NCBI GenBank assembly: GCA_006176705.1 | Contig: QRFJ01000775.1 | Location: forward strand, 679,136-743,135 | Direction: 5' to 3' | Length of the DNA: 64,000 bases | From: Cocos nucifera | Lineage: Eukaryota; Streptophyta; Magnoliopsida; Arecales; Arecaceae | Shown: piece by piece, positions 23,324-35,627 of the stretch | Position numbering within the stretch: the first letter of the stretch is position 1 | Layout of the letters: each line of letters begins with the position of its first letter | Notes under the pieces: model-generated | What the model saw: only the letters and a program-made list of their open reading frames with translations | What the model was told of the DNA's origin: nothing | The model's database searches: none | Program-made: the position numbers and the translations under genes

Positions 23324-23902
23324 TTGGGTGAACGCCGTGTACTTCCCTCCTGTGTGATTGTAGCCTTGTCAGCTAATAAATTGCTCAAAAAAAGGTATGA
23401 AGCTTATTTAGCATGTGTAGTCAGCACAGCTATAGAAAAGCCGAATCTAGCAGACATTCTGGTAGTTTGTGAACTTTCAGATATTTTTCCAAAAGAACTT
23501 CCAAAATTGCCACCAGATAGAGAGATTGAGTTTGGTATTGATTTTATTTCAGGTACCAGACCAATATCTAGAGCACCGTATAGAATGGTCCCAAATGAAT
23601 TAAGAGAACTTAAGACATAATTACAAGAGCTATTGGACAAAGGGTTTATCAAGCCAAGTATTTCACGTTGTGGAGCTCCAATGTTATTTGTTAAGAAGAA
23701 AGATGGTATCATGAGATTATGTATTGATTATCGGCAGCCTAATAAGGTAACTATCTAGAATAATTATCCATTGCCACATATTGATGATCTGTTTGATCAA
23801 CTTCAAAGGGCTAAAGTATTTTCAAAAATAGATCTCAAATCAGGATATCATCAGCTTAAAATCAGAAAAGAGGATGTATCAAAGACAGCCTTTCGAACTA
23901 GG
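23324..23902 (+). pseudogene. Chromovirus reverse transcriptase, N-terminal part
   Basis: The reading includes ELSDIFPKELPKLPPDREIE, FGIDFISGTRPISRAPYRMV and LQELLDKGFIKPSISRCGAP, then KKKDGIMRLCIDYRQPNKVT, PLPHIDDLFDQLQRAKVFSK and IDLKSGYHQLKIRKEDVSKT. These are the classic Ty3/gypsy RT blocks up to FRTRYGHYEF, where the frame is cut by the solo LTR at 23903. Stops occur at 23621 and about 23755 only. The catalytic Asp of DLKSGYHQ is kept. Confidence 0.93.
23898..23902 (+). repeat. TSD CTAGG of the solo LTR, left copy
   Basis: Pairs with TTAGG at 25821-25825 with one C/T change. The RT frame continues from this point into 25826. Confidence 0.9.
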
Positions 23903-25820
23903 TGATGCATGCTAATCAATCGCTATGGTAAGTGCACCAGTCGATCAAGTAATAAAGTATGTAAGTAAAGTATCATCCCTGGAGGATTGAAAAATAAGTA
24001 CTAAAAAACTCTTTTCTAGACTTTATTTAGAGAATCAATTTATAAGAAGAAAACAAAATAAGAATAAATAAAAAAATAATTAATAAATTATAAGAAGATA
24101 GAGAGGGTATAATTATTAGGGTTGAATTCAAGAGCAATAGGTTACTAAGACAATCGGTTCATCAACTCAGTCAATATAATATTCAGGTAATTAGGTTAAT
24201 TTTGTTTCACATGATGGTGGAGTTTTCTTGAATATTCAATATTTTTTGGTCCAGGCATAGCAAAACTACCAATATTTATTAACTATCCTTTGATCCAGGT
24301 ATAATTTAAATAAATACAGATGCATTAATCCCTATGAAATCCTTTAATTAGAATACATTGCATCCAAAGCGTACTAAAATTCTTGCACGCATATGAATCT
24401 CAAATTTGATTCAAAATATAAGGTATATAAATTAAGAAGCAAAAACATAGATGTACTTGGTCCGTATCATCTATGTTCATCAAATTAATTAGAAGATGGC
24501 AAGTAATTTAAAAGCATTAAGCATAGATTTATACACTTCTCATGAATAAAATAATACTAAAATTAAATCATACTGAATATTACATCAAAAGAGTGGCAAC
24601 ATCTTAGCCTTAGTAAAAAAATTTAGTTCATGACAAAAAAATAAATAAAATAAATAAAATAAAAAGCATAAAAAAATCCAAATAAATAATTGCTTATTGC
24701 TGAATTTTGTCGTCTGTTGCTCTTGGCATAGAGAAGTTGATGAAGAAAAACCACTGGAAGATATGCTGGTCGTTAGAAAAGGAAAGGAAGAAGAGAGAAA
24801 ACAAAAAGGGCTTTCTCTCTCTTTGATCACAAGCCTCTCCTTTATTTCTAGACTTCTCTGAAAAACCCTCTATTTTTTCTCTATTTTCCCCTCTATTCCT
24901 CCCTCTCCGTTCTTTGTCTCTCTATCTCTCCCTAAAACTAAACTCTCCCAGGTTCTCTCTTTCTCTCAATAGCAGCAGGCTTTTTATAGAGTAAAGAGGT
25001 GAGATCAGCAAGAAATCCCACTGAAAACATGATTAAAAGTCCTCAAACTAGTCAAATTGAAGCCTGGATCATTTTGATTGTTGGATGTTGATCAAACAGG
25101 CCAAAAACCCTTGAAAAACCATGTTAAAATTCCTAGATCCAGTCGAAATCAATTTTGACCATTGGATCTTCTCTAAACTATGTATTTGGGCCATCCATTC
25201 ATGCACAGGAGGCTTCAAATGTTTAAATAAAATAGGAAATCACCATCGTCATTGGATCTTCATCGGGAGCCAGATCTGTCGTCCATCGGCACATTCTTCT
25301 CAACTGTCAGATCAAAATCGCAGCACCCTCAGCCATCAGATCATGAGTTAGGCCTAAGTAGACCGTATGTGGGCTAGGTCTTGCGTAGACCACCACCTTC
25401 TCCTCCAATCATAGCACGCACCTCAATGTGAATTTTCATATTTCCCTTACACCTCGCACTATAGCGATCCACCATATGCCGCAATATTTCTGATGTCATG
25501 CTGACGTCGGTTGGGCCAGGCGGTCTGCAGTTAGTTTGTTGCAGTTAGGTCAGGCTGGTTGAGTCGATTTTCTGAACCGATTTGGTCTGGACTGGCTGAC
25601 TTTATTTTTTTTTTTATTTTTTTTTCCTTTGAAAATTGATATCGAGCGCATTTGAAATCCATTTTTCTTTAAATTTATCTTGTTTGAATCAAAAAATTAA
25701 GCTCTTCCTATTGACAGCCTTCTTTCTTATAAAAGATTAATAAAAATATTAATTTTTTAAAATTAAAATAAATTATTTTATAATTTAATACTTTTATTAG
25801 TATATTTTTAGCACTTATCA
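23903..25820 (-). mobile_element. Solo LTR of the Tat/Athila-like gag-PR family
   Basis: On the minus strand it runs TGATAAGTGCTAAAAATAT to GCATGCATCA, the same termini and order as the LTR at 3046-4896, and is 1918 bp long. It is flanked by a 5-bp TSD, with no internal region, so it arose by recombination between the two LTRs of a full element. It sits in the middle of the RT domain, between the DLKSGYHQ and FIDD motifs, and so splits this gene. Confidence 0.95.
24981..24989 (-). promoter_or_regulatory. TATA box in the solo LTR
   Basis: Minus-strand TATAAAAA at the position matching 3858. The LTR could in principle drive antisense transcription through the RT half to its left. Confidence 0.5.
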
Positions 25821-26230
25821 TTAGGTATGGTCACTATGAATTTTTAGTAATGCTATTCGATTTAACAAATGCCCCAGTAGTTTTTATGGGTTTGATGAAT
25901 AGAGTGTTTTAGTAGTACTTGGACAGATTTGTTGTGTTTTTTATTGATGATATATTGATATACTCCAGATATAAAGCAAAACATAAAGAACATTTGAGGA
26001 CTATTTTACAGACACTTTCTGAGAAACAGTTGCATGCTAAATTGAGCAAGAGTGAGTTTTGGATAGATAAAGTAGCTTTTCTTGATCATGTGATTTTGGT
26101 AGAGGGTATATTAGTTGATCCTCAAAAAAATAATGCCACAGCAAATTAGGAGCAGCCCACCAATTCAACAAAAGTGAGAAGTTTTCTAGGTTTGGCATGT
26201 TATTACTAGAGGTTTGTTGAGAATTTCTCA
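25821..26230 (+). pseudogene. Chromovirus reverse transcriptase, C-terminal part
   Basis: After the TSD it resumes with YGHYEFLVMLFDLTNAPVVF, then two adjacent TAG stops where the family has a VFxxYLD stretch, then FVVFFIDDILIYSRYKAKHK containing the FIDD active site (25940-25951). EHLRTILQTLSEKQLHAKLS, KSEFWIDKVAFLDHVI, VDPQKN and a VRSFLGLACYYxRFVENFS block end the domain. The catalytic pair is kept, but the stops and the 1.9-kb insertion make it inactive. Confidence 0.92.
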
Positions 26231-26760
26231 ATTATTGCATCGCCAATGACAAAGCAGCTTAGAAAGAATGTTAAGTTTGAATAGAATAATGATTGCTAGA
26301 ATAGTTTTAAGGAACTAAAGAAAAGGTTGACCATAACTCCAATACTTCCTTTTCCTTCTGGTGGTGGAGATTATGTGGTATATAGTGACACCTCCCATAA
26401 AGGTTTGGGTTGTGTGTTAATGCAGCAAGGGAAGGTAATTGCCTATGCCTCTCGATAGCTTAGACCCCATAAGTTGAATTATCTTATGACTTGGAACTTG
26501 CTGTAGTTGTGTTTGCACTTAAGATATGGAGGCATTATCTATATGAGAAAAGTGTCAGATATTTATTGACCATAAAAGTCTAAAATATGTACTAACCTAG
26601 AAGATGTTGAACCTTAGGCAATGGAGGTGGATTGAGCTTATCAAAGACTATGACTGTACCATTGATTATCATCCCAAAAAAGCTAATATGGTGGTGGATG
26701 CATTGAGCCGAAAGTCCACTGCCACCTTATCTCATATTAACTGTGTATTTACCTTTGATG
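26231..26760 (+). pseudogene. Chromovirus RNase H
   Basis: SDTSHKGLGCVLMQQGKVIA (about 26380-26440) and ASRxLRPHKLNY are the DASxxGLGCVL and ASRQLRxHExNY blocks; the first Asp is kept as SDTS. A frameshift near 26490 precedes the HYLYGEK-like region. MLNLRQWRWIELIKDYDCTI, DYHPKKANMVVDALSRKS (26604-26720) end it, matching RRWLELLKDYDxxIxYHPGKANVVADALSRK. Confidence 0.9.
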
Positions 26761-27890
26761 ATAGAATTAAAGGCATTAGATGCTGAATTGGCAGTAGGAG
26801 ATTCTAAAGATTTACTAGCTAGTTTTCGGATTAGACCTACATTGGTAGATGAGATATGTAAAGCTCAAAGTCAAGATCTTCAATTAATAAAAATTTTGGA
26901 TGCTATGCAGAATGGGTTTCAAGCAGATTTTATAATTGAGAAGTATGGTATTTTGATGCACGAAAATCATGTATGTGTTCTAAAGGTAGGAGATCTTAGA
27001 AAGCAAATAATGGAAGAAACTTACTATTCAGCTTATGCCATACATCCAAAAAATACTAAAATATACCGAACTATCAAACAAAGCTATTGGTGGAATGGCA
27101 TGAAGAGAGAGATAGCTGAATTTGTATCTAGATGTTTAGTGTGCCTACAAATAAAAGTAGAACATCAGGGCCTAGTTGGAAAGTTGCAGCCACTTTCTAT
27201 TCCTGAATGGAAGTGGGAATATATCACTATGAACTTTATTTCAGGCCTCCCAAAAACTAAAAAGGGTAATGATGCAGTATGGATAGTTGTAGATAGATTA
27301 ACCAAGTTAGTCCACTCTCTTCCTATTAAGATGACCTTCACATTGGATAAGTTGGCAAAAATTTATGTGGATGAGGTCATTAGCAAGCATGGGCTTCCTA
27401 TTTCTATTGTATCTGACAGAGATCATAGATTTACATCATGATTCTGATCGGATCTGCAAAAAGCTTTGGGAACCAAATTAAGTTTTAGTACCTCTTTCCA
27501 TCCATAGACCGATGGATAATTAAAGAAAACTATTCAAACTTTGGAAGATATGCTGCAAGCATGTGTTATAGAATTCTCAGGTAACTGGGATGAACATCTG
27601 CCATTAATCGAATTTGCCTACAATAATAGCTATCACTCTAGTATAGATATGACACCATACGAAGCTTTATATGGCAGAAAATGCAGAACTCTAGTGTGTT
27701 GGGATGAAGAAGGGGAAAGAAAACTTCTAGATCTAGAAATAGTACAGATTATAGCTGATCAGATTAGGTTAATTAGAGAAAAGTTGAAGGCAGTACAAGA
27801 CCGACAGAAAAGTTATGCAGATCCAAAACATAGAGATGTGGTATTCAGTGTGGGGGATAAGGTATTCCTTAAAGTTTCTCCTTAGAAAGG
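26743..27890 (+). pseudogene. Chromovirus integrase
   Basis: The zinc-binding domain keeps IHPKNTKIYRTIKQSYWWNG and SRCLVCLQIKVEHQ (about 27040-27170), but the first His of the HHCC set is Tyr (ETYYSAY). The core starts KWEYITMNFISGLPKTKKG: the family has MDF, so the first catalytic Asp is Asn. The second Asp stands in SIVSDRDHRF (about 27405). The third, normally Glu in TDGQSERTIQ, lies in a TDGxLKKTIQ stretch, so it is Lys, next to a TAA. The C-terminal part has FAYNNSYHSSIDMTPYEALY, GRKCR and DVVFSVGDKVFLKVSP. Two of three catalytic residues are lost, independent of the stops at 27439 and about 27507-27522. Confidence 0.93.
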
Positions 27891-27999
27891 TATATTACGA
27901 TTTGGAAAATAAGGAAAGTTGAGTCCATGATATGTCAAACCATATGAAATAATAGAGCGTATCGGACCAGTTGCGTATCGATTAGTATTACCACCAAAG

Positions 28000-28265
28000 C
28001 TTTCTTAGATTCACAATGTGTTCCATATTTCTATACTATGTAAATATATTTTAGATTCGTCACACATGCTACAAGCTAGAATGGTTGAATTAAAAGAAGA
28101 TTTAACTTATCTAAAAGAACCAATACAAATTTTAAGTAGGGAAAAGAAACAATTATGCTCATGAGTCATACCACTAGTTAGTTTTATGGCAGAATCACAA
28201 TACAAAAGAAGCCACGTGAGAGAGAAAAGATGAAATGAGATGCAAGTATTCACATCGATTTCATA
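28000..28265 (+). pseudogene. Chromodomain at the integrase C terminus
   Basis: HNVFHISILCKYILDSSH (about 28013) leads to VELKEDLTYLKEPIQILSRE at 28085-28145, the opening of the chromovirus chromodomain (LxxDLSYEEEPVQILDRE). KKQLCSxVIPLV follows, then the Trp-rich helix region is only partly readable. Chromodomains steer integration toward heterochromatin marks. This domain places the element in the chromovirus branch, Tekay/Del side. Confidence 0.82.
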
Positions 28266-28301
28266 ATAAAGGTAACAGAATTTTGGGATGAAATTCTTTT
28301 C

Positions 28302-28315
28302 AAGGAGGGGAGAAA
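28302..28315 (+). other. Chromovirus polypurine tract
   Basis: AAGGAGGGGAGAAA sits immediately before the 3' LTR start TGTAGCATC. Confidence 0.88.
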
Positions 28316-29730
28316 TGTAGCATCTTGGATCACGAATGTGGTAAACTAAATCATTTGCATTTAGCATTCATGTATGTCTAAATGGCACGGCATTTTATTC
28401 ATGATGCATTTGAGGATTTGAAATTTAATTAAAGAGTATTAGTAAAGTATAAAGTTGTTTGAAGTTAAGAAAAAAGTAATTAAAAATTAAGTGGATAATA
28501 TGGATATTGAAGTTGAATTTTTTGGTGATCAATAATATTTATTTTGAGTGGTTATTAAGCAAGAAATGAGCCAATAACTTTTAGGATAATTTAAATTATA
28601 AATCTAATTTTATTTTGGAGGCAAGGTGGTGGCAAGCTAGCTCTATATCAGGCGAGCTGACTCGGCTGTAGCAGGACAACAAAAATTAAGTGGATCCCAT
28701 GTGCTTTATATTTTGATTTTAAAAGAAATTTTTATGGGGGCTAATTTAGCAGCTTCAAAGCATAAAGAAATGGACTAGAATTTCTAATTGTAACACCTTA
28801 TCAAGCACATTAATTACATACTTTCCCTAAGGTTGACATGTAGCAAGTAGCTCACTATTTTATTTGCATTATAAGGTTCAGCCATATACCCATTTTTGCT
28901 ACTGTTTGGACTTCCAAATTAAACCAGAATTGGTGGTAAGGGAGAGGGGTAGTAGAAGACTTTGTTCTTAACTAAAAACTCAGAATAATTTAACAAGAAA
29001 GAAGTGACTTCTTTCTTTGGGTTGGAAGCAGAGGATTGCTGAAATTCTGCTGAGCTTGGAAAAGGAAGAAGTTTATTGTAATTTCCATGTGATTTGATTA
29101 TTTGAGGTAATAATTTTCATTCTTAAGTCAGATCTGAACTAAACCTTGAATAGTTCCATCAGATGAAATGTTTTGGCGAATCAAATTAGGAATTTAAGTT
29201 TGAATCAAAGCATGAATTGCTGCTATAATTTTTTGAAAAAAAAATAGTCTGAAATCTTTTTAGTAAATAAGTTAGGAATGATTTTGGCTGAATTTAAGAT
29301 AAATTATGGAGATGACATATAATTAAATTATTGGAATTCTAAGTTTAGGTAGAGATTTAATCAATTTTAAAGTAGGGTAAAATAGAATTAACAAGAGTAG
29401 GGGATGGAAAAGTTCAAGATTAGGCATAACAAGCACAGCATACATTTTCATGTTCTTATATCATGTAAGCATAGCATTAATCAGTGTGTATGAAATCTAT
29501 AGGAGAAGAGGAGGACTCAAGGACAATTTTGGAAGAGTCAAGCATCAAGAAGATGCAATAGCTAGCATAAGTGAGTGATTTTCTATCTAACCATGGTATT
29601 TTTATTGTATTTTGTTATGAGAAGCTCTACTTTGAAAGATAGGTTAGTTTCTTAGTATCCTATAGCTTATGTATGTGTGCAAATAAGAAAACTTGGAAAT
29701 GCTTTTCATTGGCAAATCATTCAAAAGAGA

Positions 29731-29765
<35 letters not shown>
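29731..29765. repeat. (AT)n(GT)n microsatellite
   Basis: About ten AT units followed by seven or eight GT units within the 3' LTR; much shorter in the 5' LTR (about 19920-19940). Confidence 0.9.
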
Positions 29766-30213
29766 AAGCTAGTTTGGACAGCTTAGCATTTGTGTTGGTT
29801 AGAAAATATTTTGAATTAGTTTATTAATATTTTATAAATTATTTGAGATTGTTTTGAAAGGGCCACTCATAGGAGTGATCAACATATGGGGTGTGCCACT
29901 ATATCAGTCTATGAAATAGTAGAAATCAGCCGATACCTCCTTGCGAAGTAGTATGTCCGTGGGGGCTCAGTTATATCAGATGCTCCATTTCGACTATCCT
30001 TGGTAGGAGAGTGCTGTGGTGTAGTCGATAGTATTTTAGCCAGCACTTCCTTATGAAACAGTATGCCTGTGAGGACTTAGCAACATTAGGCACTCCGCTC
30101 AACTACTATAGTAGGGGTACACTATGGGATAGTTAGTGGTTGTCGGCAGCTTTTATTTTAAATAATTTTTTATATAATTTTATTCTTGTTAACAATTGAA
30201 ATATTTTGGAGGC

Positions 30214-30218
30214 ATATT
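30214..30218 (+). repeat. TSD ATATT of copia 1, left copy
   Basis: Identical to 51050-51054. The empty site in the other LTR reads GGTATATCAATAGAG at about 20392. Confidence 0.88.
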
Positions 30219-32712
30219 TGAAGGAACTAGATCTCGAATTCTAGGATTAGCTTTTGAAACTTTTTCAAAATTACAGCAGAAGAGATGAATTAATCACATT
30301 AATTCATGAATAATATAATATAAAATCCTAGATTTAGGATCCCATTACATGATTAAGATATGCTATTAAATCAAAAAATAAAATATCAAAAGAACTACAT
30401 ATTGATTATATCAACAGCAGACTACTTTAGATCAAATCTAAACATGTAAGTAGAAGATCAGATCTTTCTTACCTTTGCAAGTTAGACTTTCTAACTCACT
30501 GATCCGGGGCTAAGATTGATGCTATGAGCCGTACACGTGTCCGACCTCTATAGGATGTCCACACAAGCTCTCGATCGCTGATCAAAAATTCAATGGCTGA
30601 AAATCAGCACAGTATGCTAGTACTATGCTGATCTTTTTTCGACGGTTGATCTGGATCTTTCTTCTTCAAAATTTAGACTCTCCAATAAGAAGAAGGAAGG
30701 AGGAATGGTTGTGAATCAGATACACTCTCAAAACTTCACAAAAGGATGGAGGAAAAAAATGTGAAAGAGAAATCCTGAAAGAAGACCCTCTTCTTCTTCT
30801 TTGTTCTCTCACCTAGACACCTTGATTGGTGTCTTTACAATTCCCACGCCCAAGGTTTTTCTCTCCCAGCTCTTCCCATGCCCCAATAGCCCTCTCAAGT
30901 CTCTGAAAATCATGGAAAAATCAGATAAAAAAACCTTTTATATATGGAGATATGGAATAATCCTTGACTAGGTCAAATACCTAGTCAAGAGTTATCCAAA
31001 CAAGGCTAGACTTGGGGTGCCCAACTCTTGAGCGCTCCCTCCTTTTTTCTTGTGTGGACCATCTGCTTTTGTCACACAAAAGATCCTCTAAAAGCCACAA
31101 AAATTTTAAAGAAAAATCAGGTATGTAGGTGGCACAAAAAAGGGAAGAGTTTTAGTTGCTTAAAATTCTATCTCATAGAGTTTAAATCAACTCAAACTTC
31201 TTCTTTGACTTGGTCCACTTTTAATTTTCATATAAGAAAGAAAGGGAGGAGATGGAGCATGCGTGAAGGCCTATGAGAGAAGATTTTCAAAAAAAAATCC
31301 AAAGAAAAAAATGCGTGGGCATTGGGAATTAAGATGGTGCAAGGAAATATGAGTCCTAGTCTCACTAGGACTCCTAGTTTGACTTGGTCCAACTTGATCC
31401 TTAGACCAAATAAAATTAAAATTTAATTAACCCAATTAGATTAGGTCTTAGTCCAACAAATAATCTAATTAAATTATAATAAATTAGATTTAATTTTAAT
31501 TTAATTTTTAATCAAATTAGAGATTGGATTCAAATAAGTCCTAATTAAACTAGGACTAGTTCTTCCTTGCAATTGGCTCATCTAATAAAGCAATCGAACT
31601 TGATCCAATTAAGCTCAAACCAAATCTAATTAAATTATATTTAATTAAACTTAATCTTAACTATTTGGCTTAATCAAATTAAGCCAATTAGTAATTAAAT
31701 TACTAATCGATCCTTCTGCAATACTTGCACCAAGTCAAACATCAATCGTATTGAATGTTTGATCCTAGAACGATTCTTAATCGTTGATCAACCATTCGAT
31801 CAGATTGAGAACTCTTATGTGTGTGATTCCATAGGTCTAAACCTAAGTTGATAGTATAAAAATAAATTTCTATACTAATCAAAGTGATTATTTAGTAATG
31901 GTACCCAATGGTCGGATAGGTCGAATGTGTACATCCTTAGAATTCATGTGGATACAATTTTCGTATAATTCATCATCTTGACCAAAATGCTCATAGGATA
32001 TCTTAGAGTTTAACTATCAACTCTAATTAGGTCATCCACATTATATTTTAAAGTATTAAATCTATCTCATGGATCATCTTGGCTAAGGTTTTTGCTATAT
32101 TAAAATACAACGATGCATTCTTCTCCAACTCTTGGAGTGGTCAATCCCATCTTGATCACTCACCAACTTTGCAAGTACTTGACTATGCGTAGAAACCTTC
32201 CATCATTGAATTAGAAATTTGGTTAATTTGATACTAAAGCATAGTAAGTTGCTTGCAAGCCACTGTCGTGATCTCAAGTCTAAGGGACACTTATACCTAT
32301 ATCCCATTAGAGCAATTCTCGACCGTAGAACACTCTAGAGTTGGTCACATTCAATGATGATGTACCCATATATCTCACTTGTATGTCATAATAGTATCTT
32401 CATACTCCTTGGTTAAGAGGACAACTAACCTATATGGCATACAATAATCTATGCTCGATAAACACTATTGTCCTAATTAACAGCGTATCATTTGATCGTG
32501 AATAATTTTAAGGACTAATCGATAAATCCTCTCTTTATCAAAATTAAATAGTCCTAAGAACTTCATCACAATAATAGAGTTCATTAGAAGATGTATACCT
32601 TATAATAAAAATACCAAAATAAATATTTTATTTATTAATAAATTAATTATAATTATAAGATAGCTCAACCATCAATAGGTTGATAATTAGCTTTGGGACA
32701 CATTTTCCAACA
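30219..32712 (-). repeat. 3' LTR of copia 1 (2.49 kb)
   Basis: Minus strand TGTTGGAAAATGTGTCCCAA to the end at 30219. The partner is 48569-51049; both lengths agree within 13 bp. Contains no genes. Confidence 0.93.
30934..30944 (-). promoter_or_regulatory. LTR TATA box of copia 1
   Basis: Minus-strand TATATAAAAGG; the partner LTR has TAAATAAAAGG at 49277-49287. Confidence 0.65.
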
Positions 32713-32724
32713 ATTTCCACTTAT
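32713..32724 (-). other. PPT of copia 1
   Basis: Minus-strand ATAAGTGGAAAT directly before the 3' LTR TGTTGG start. Confidence 0.7.
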
Positions 32725-32749
32725 CTTAAAGCCACTCGGCATAATATCT

Positions 32750-33400
32750 AATACACATTTTTGATTTGCATTTGTCGAACTCGTTTATCTCCAAGGCTTT
32801 AGTGAAGGGGTCGGCCAAGTTCTTCTTTTCATCGATCTTTTAAAGGTTGACATCATCTCGATCCATGATCCTTCGAATTAGGTGGTAGCGACGCAGTATG
32901 TGCTTCATTGGCTAGTATGCTTTTGGTTCTTTCGCCTGAGAAATGGCACCAATGCTGTCATAGTGGAGCAGGATCAGTCCATTAAAGGAGGATGCTACTC
33001 CAAGCTCGGTGATGAATTTTCTTAGCCACATAGCTTCATTCGTGGCATCTAATGCTGCGATGTACTTTGCTTTATAAACAAAGTCTGCCATAGTATGCTG
33101 CTTGAAACTTTTCTAATAGATAGCTCCACCATTTAGGATAAAGACATAACCCAACATGCTTCTACTATTATTATGGTCAAATTAAAAACTGAAGTCAGTA
33201 AACCTCATAAATTTTAGATCTAACTTCTCATAAACTAACCATTGTCCCTTAGTATTTCTCAAATACTTAAGGATGGCTTTTACCACTTTCTAGTGATTCT
33301 CTTCTGAATCAGATTGGTATCCACTCACTACTCCTAGTGAATTTATCAAATCTAATCTCGTACATGTCATGGCATACATGATAGATCCCACAGTCGAAGC
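32750..33400 (-). pseudogene. copia 1 RNase H
   Basis: The minus-strand reading gives SIGAISQAKEPKAY and PMKHILRRYHLIRRIMDRDD, then DEKKNLADPFTKALEINEFD (about 32860-32770), the usual C-terminal copia RNase H block (ADxxTKAL). The upstream half holds the SGYVFxLNGGAIxWKS-like region around 33140-33100 and the FTDSDFQ-like block. Several TAG stops and at least one frameshift. The protein end lies near 32735. Confidence 0.85.
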
Positions 33401-34395
33401 ATATAGAACTCTACTCATATGCTCTCTCTTCAAGAGTTGTCGGACAATTCTTCTTAGAGAGAGAAATTCTATGGCCTATCAAAAGATAGTTCTTCTTAGA
33501 ATTCTTCATGCTGAACCTCTTCAGCACAGTTTCTATGTACATGGATTAGGATAATTCAAGCATCCTCTTAGATCTATCCCTATCGATCTTCATTTCCAGA
33601 ATGTAAGATGCTTCACCCAAGTCCTTCATGGAGAACTGAGATGATAACCAAACTTTTATTCCTTATAGTGCGGGAATGTCATTTCCAATGAAGAAAATAT
33701 CATCCACGTACAAAACAAGAAATATCACTATCGGATCAATTGTCCACTTATAAATGTAGGGCTCTTCTCTATTCTTAATGAAGCCATACATTTTGATCAC
33801 TTTATCAAAATGCATATTCCAACTTCGAGATGCTTGCTTTAATCCATAAATGAATCTTTGAAGCTTACACACCTTGGACTCATCTGTAGATGTGAATCCC
33901 TCAGGTTGTATCATATACACCTCTTCGATCAGCTCTTCATTTAGAAAAGCTATCTTCACATCCATCTGCCAAATTTTATAGTCCAGATGGACAGCTATTG
34001 CAAGTATTATCCGAATAGATTTGAACATTGTCACAGGAGAAAATATCTCATCATAGTCAATACCATAAGGTTGATAAACCCCTTGGCAATCAGACGAGCT
34101 TTATAGGTTTCCACCTTTCTATTTGCGCTCCTATTCCTTTTGAAGATCCACTTACACCCAATGGGTTTAACCCCTTCGGATGGCTCAACCAATGTCCATA
34201 CATAATTGAACTTCATAGACTCCATTTTGGATTTCATGACCTCAAGCCATTTTTTGGAATCAGGCCTTTGTATTACATTCATATAAGTAATTGGATCCTC
34301 ATCATTCTCATCGAGTTCGATGAGATCACCATTCTGGACCAAGAAACTATAGAATCTATCTGGCTAATGCAGTACTCTACCGGATCGCCTTAATG
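33400..34395 (-). pseudogene. copia 1 reverse transcriptase
   Basis: Minus strand. The linker DEDPITYMNVIQRPDSKKWL is at about 34290; NYVWTLVEPSEGVKPIGCKW, IFKRNRSANRKVETYKARLI and AKGF follow to about 34085. A frameshift separates this from MFKSIRIILAIAVHLDYKIW, QMDVKIAFLNEELIEEVYMI, QPEGF and FIYGLKQASRSWNMHFDKVI (34030-33800). The active site LYVDDIFFIGNDIPAL (33710-33663) is intact, then the frame ends. Downstream RT sequence continues in other frames. Confidence 0.93.
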
Positions 34396-34479
34396 GTGCA
34401 GGTGCACTGGGCTCCAAATTTGATCTAATCAAATCTGATTCAGGTTCAACTATAGGTATCGGTCTTTCTACCTATTGAA

Positions 34480-35622
34480 CTTCATCAAGTTCAATCTTAG
34501 AGGCAATAGTTCCTTCATCAAGAAACTCTTTTTTTAAAAAAATTACCTTAAGGCTAATGAACACTTTTTGTCCATCAGCATGGTAGAAAATATATCCTTT
34601 TGATTCTTTAGGGTATCATATGAATGTGCACTTGTTAGACTTAGGTCCAAGTTTATTTGAGATTAAGCATTTCACATAAGTCGGGCACCCTTAAACCCTG
34701 AGGTGTGAAAGTGCTGACTTACGCCCTATCCATATCTCATATGGAGTTTTAATTACAGACTTACTTGAAATTCTATTTAGAAGATAGTAAGCCGATTCTA
34801 GTATAGATCTTCAAAAGGATATCGATAAGCTGGCAAAATCCATGGATTAGACCATGTCTAACAGACTCTAATTTCTACTCTCAAACACACCATTATGTTA
34901 TGGTATTCCTAGAGGAGTCAATTAGGAGAGAATTTCATTCTCTCCTAGATATGTGAGAAACTCATCATAAAGGTATTTTCCTCTCCGATCAAATTGAAGA
35001 GTTTTAATACTTTTTCCAATTTATTTTTCTACTTTACTTTGAAATCATTTGAATATTTTAAATGAATCCGACTTATGTTTCATCAGATAGACATATCTAT
35101 ACCTAGATAGATCATCTATGAAAATGATGAAGTAGAAATATCCAGCTCTGGTACTAGTGCTCATAGGTCAACATACATCAGTATGTAGTAGACCTAAGAG
35201 CTCAGTGGCTCTCTTACCTTTCCAGTAAAAGGTGACTTAGTCATTTTTTCAAGTAGACAAGACTCACAAGTTGAAAGTAATTCACAATCACTGACTTCGA
35301 GGATTTTCTTTTGAGTCAACCTATTTATCCTATTCTTGTTTATGTGACCTAGCCTATAGTGTCATAAGTACATATTAGACATACTATCTAATCTAGAATG
35401 CTTGCTAGTGGAATAGACTATATTAACAGATTGTGATAATATATATACACCATTGTTCAAGTATCCCGAGAATATAGTAACACCATTTATAATGATATTA
35501 CAAAACTCTTTCTTTATTGAAATTTTAAAAAAAAACTAGAACAAAAGTGACAATCACTAAGAATAATGATATGAGACTCAAATATAAGTTTTAATATTCA
35601 TAATGCTAGAATTGGAATTGGT
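34480..35622 (-). pseudogene. copia 1 GAG-pre-integrase and integrase
   Basis: Minus-strand sequence between the copia 2 insertion and RT matches, block by block, the integrase region of copia 2 (41000-39850). That includes a TDDLSRYGY-like core around 35090, the SCESCLLGKMTK-like zinc region near 35250 and the GYPKESKGY-like end near 34600. Numerous stops and frameshifts leave no long open frame. It is identified by synteny with copia 2 rather than by an intact reading. Confidence 0.8.
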
Positions 35623-35627
35623 CTTCC
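35623..35627 (+). repeat. TSD CTTCC of copia 2, left copy
   Basis: Pairs with CTTTC at 45801-45805 with one change. The homologous spot inside copia 2 itself reads CTTTCATCTCC at about 40999. Confidence 0.85.

Noticed and set aside
23404..23712. 102-residue minus-strand frame
   Set aside because: Antisense of the chromovirus RT N-terminal part.
34028..34393. 121-residue plus-strand frame
   Set aside because: Antisense of the copia 1 reverse transcriptase.
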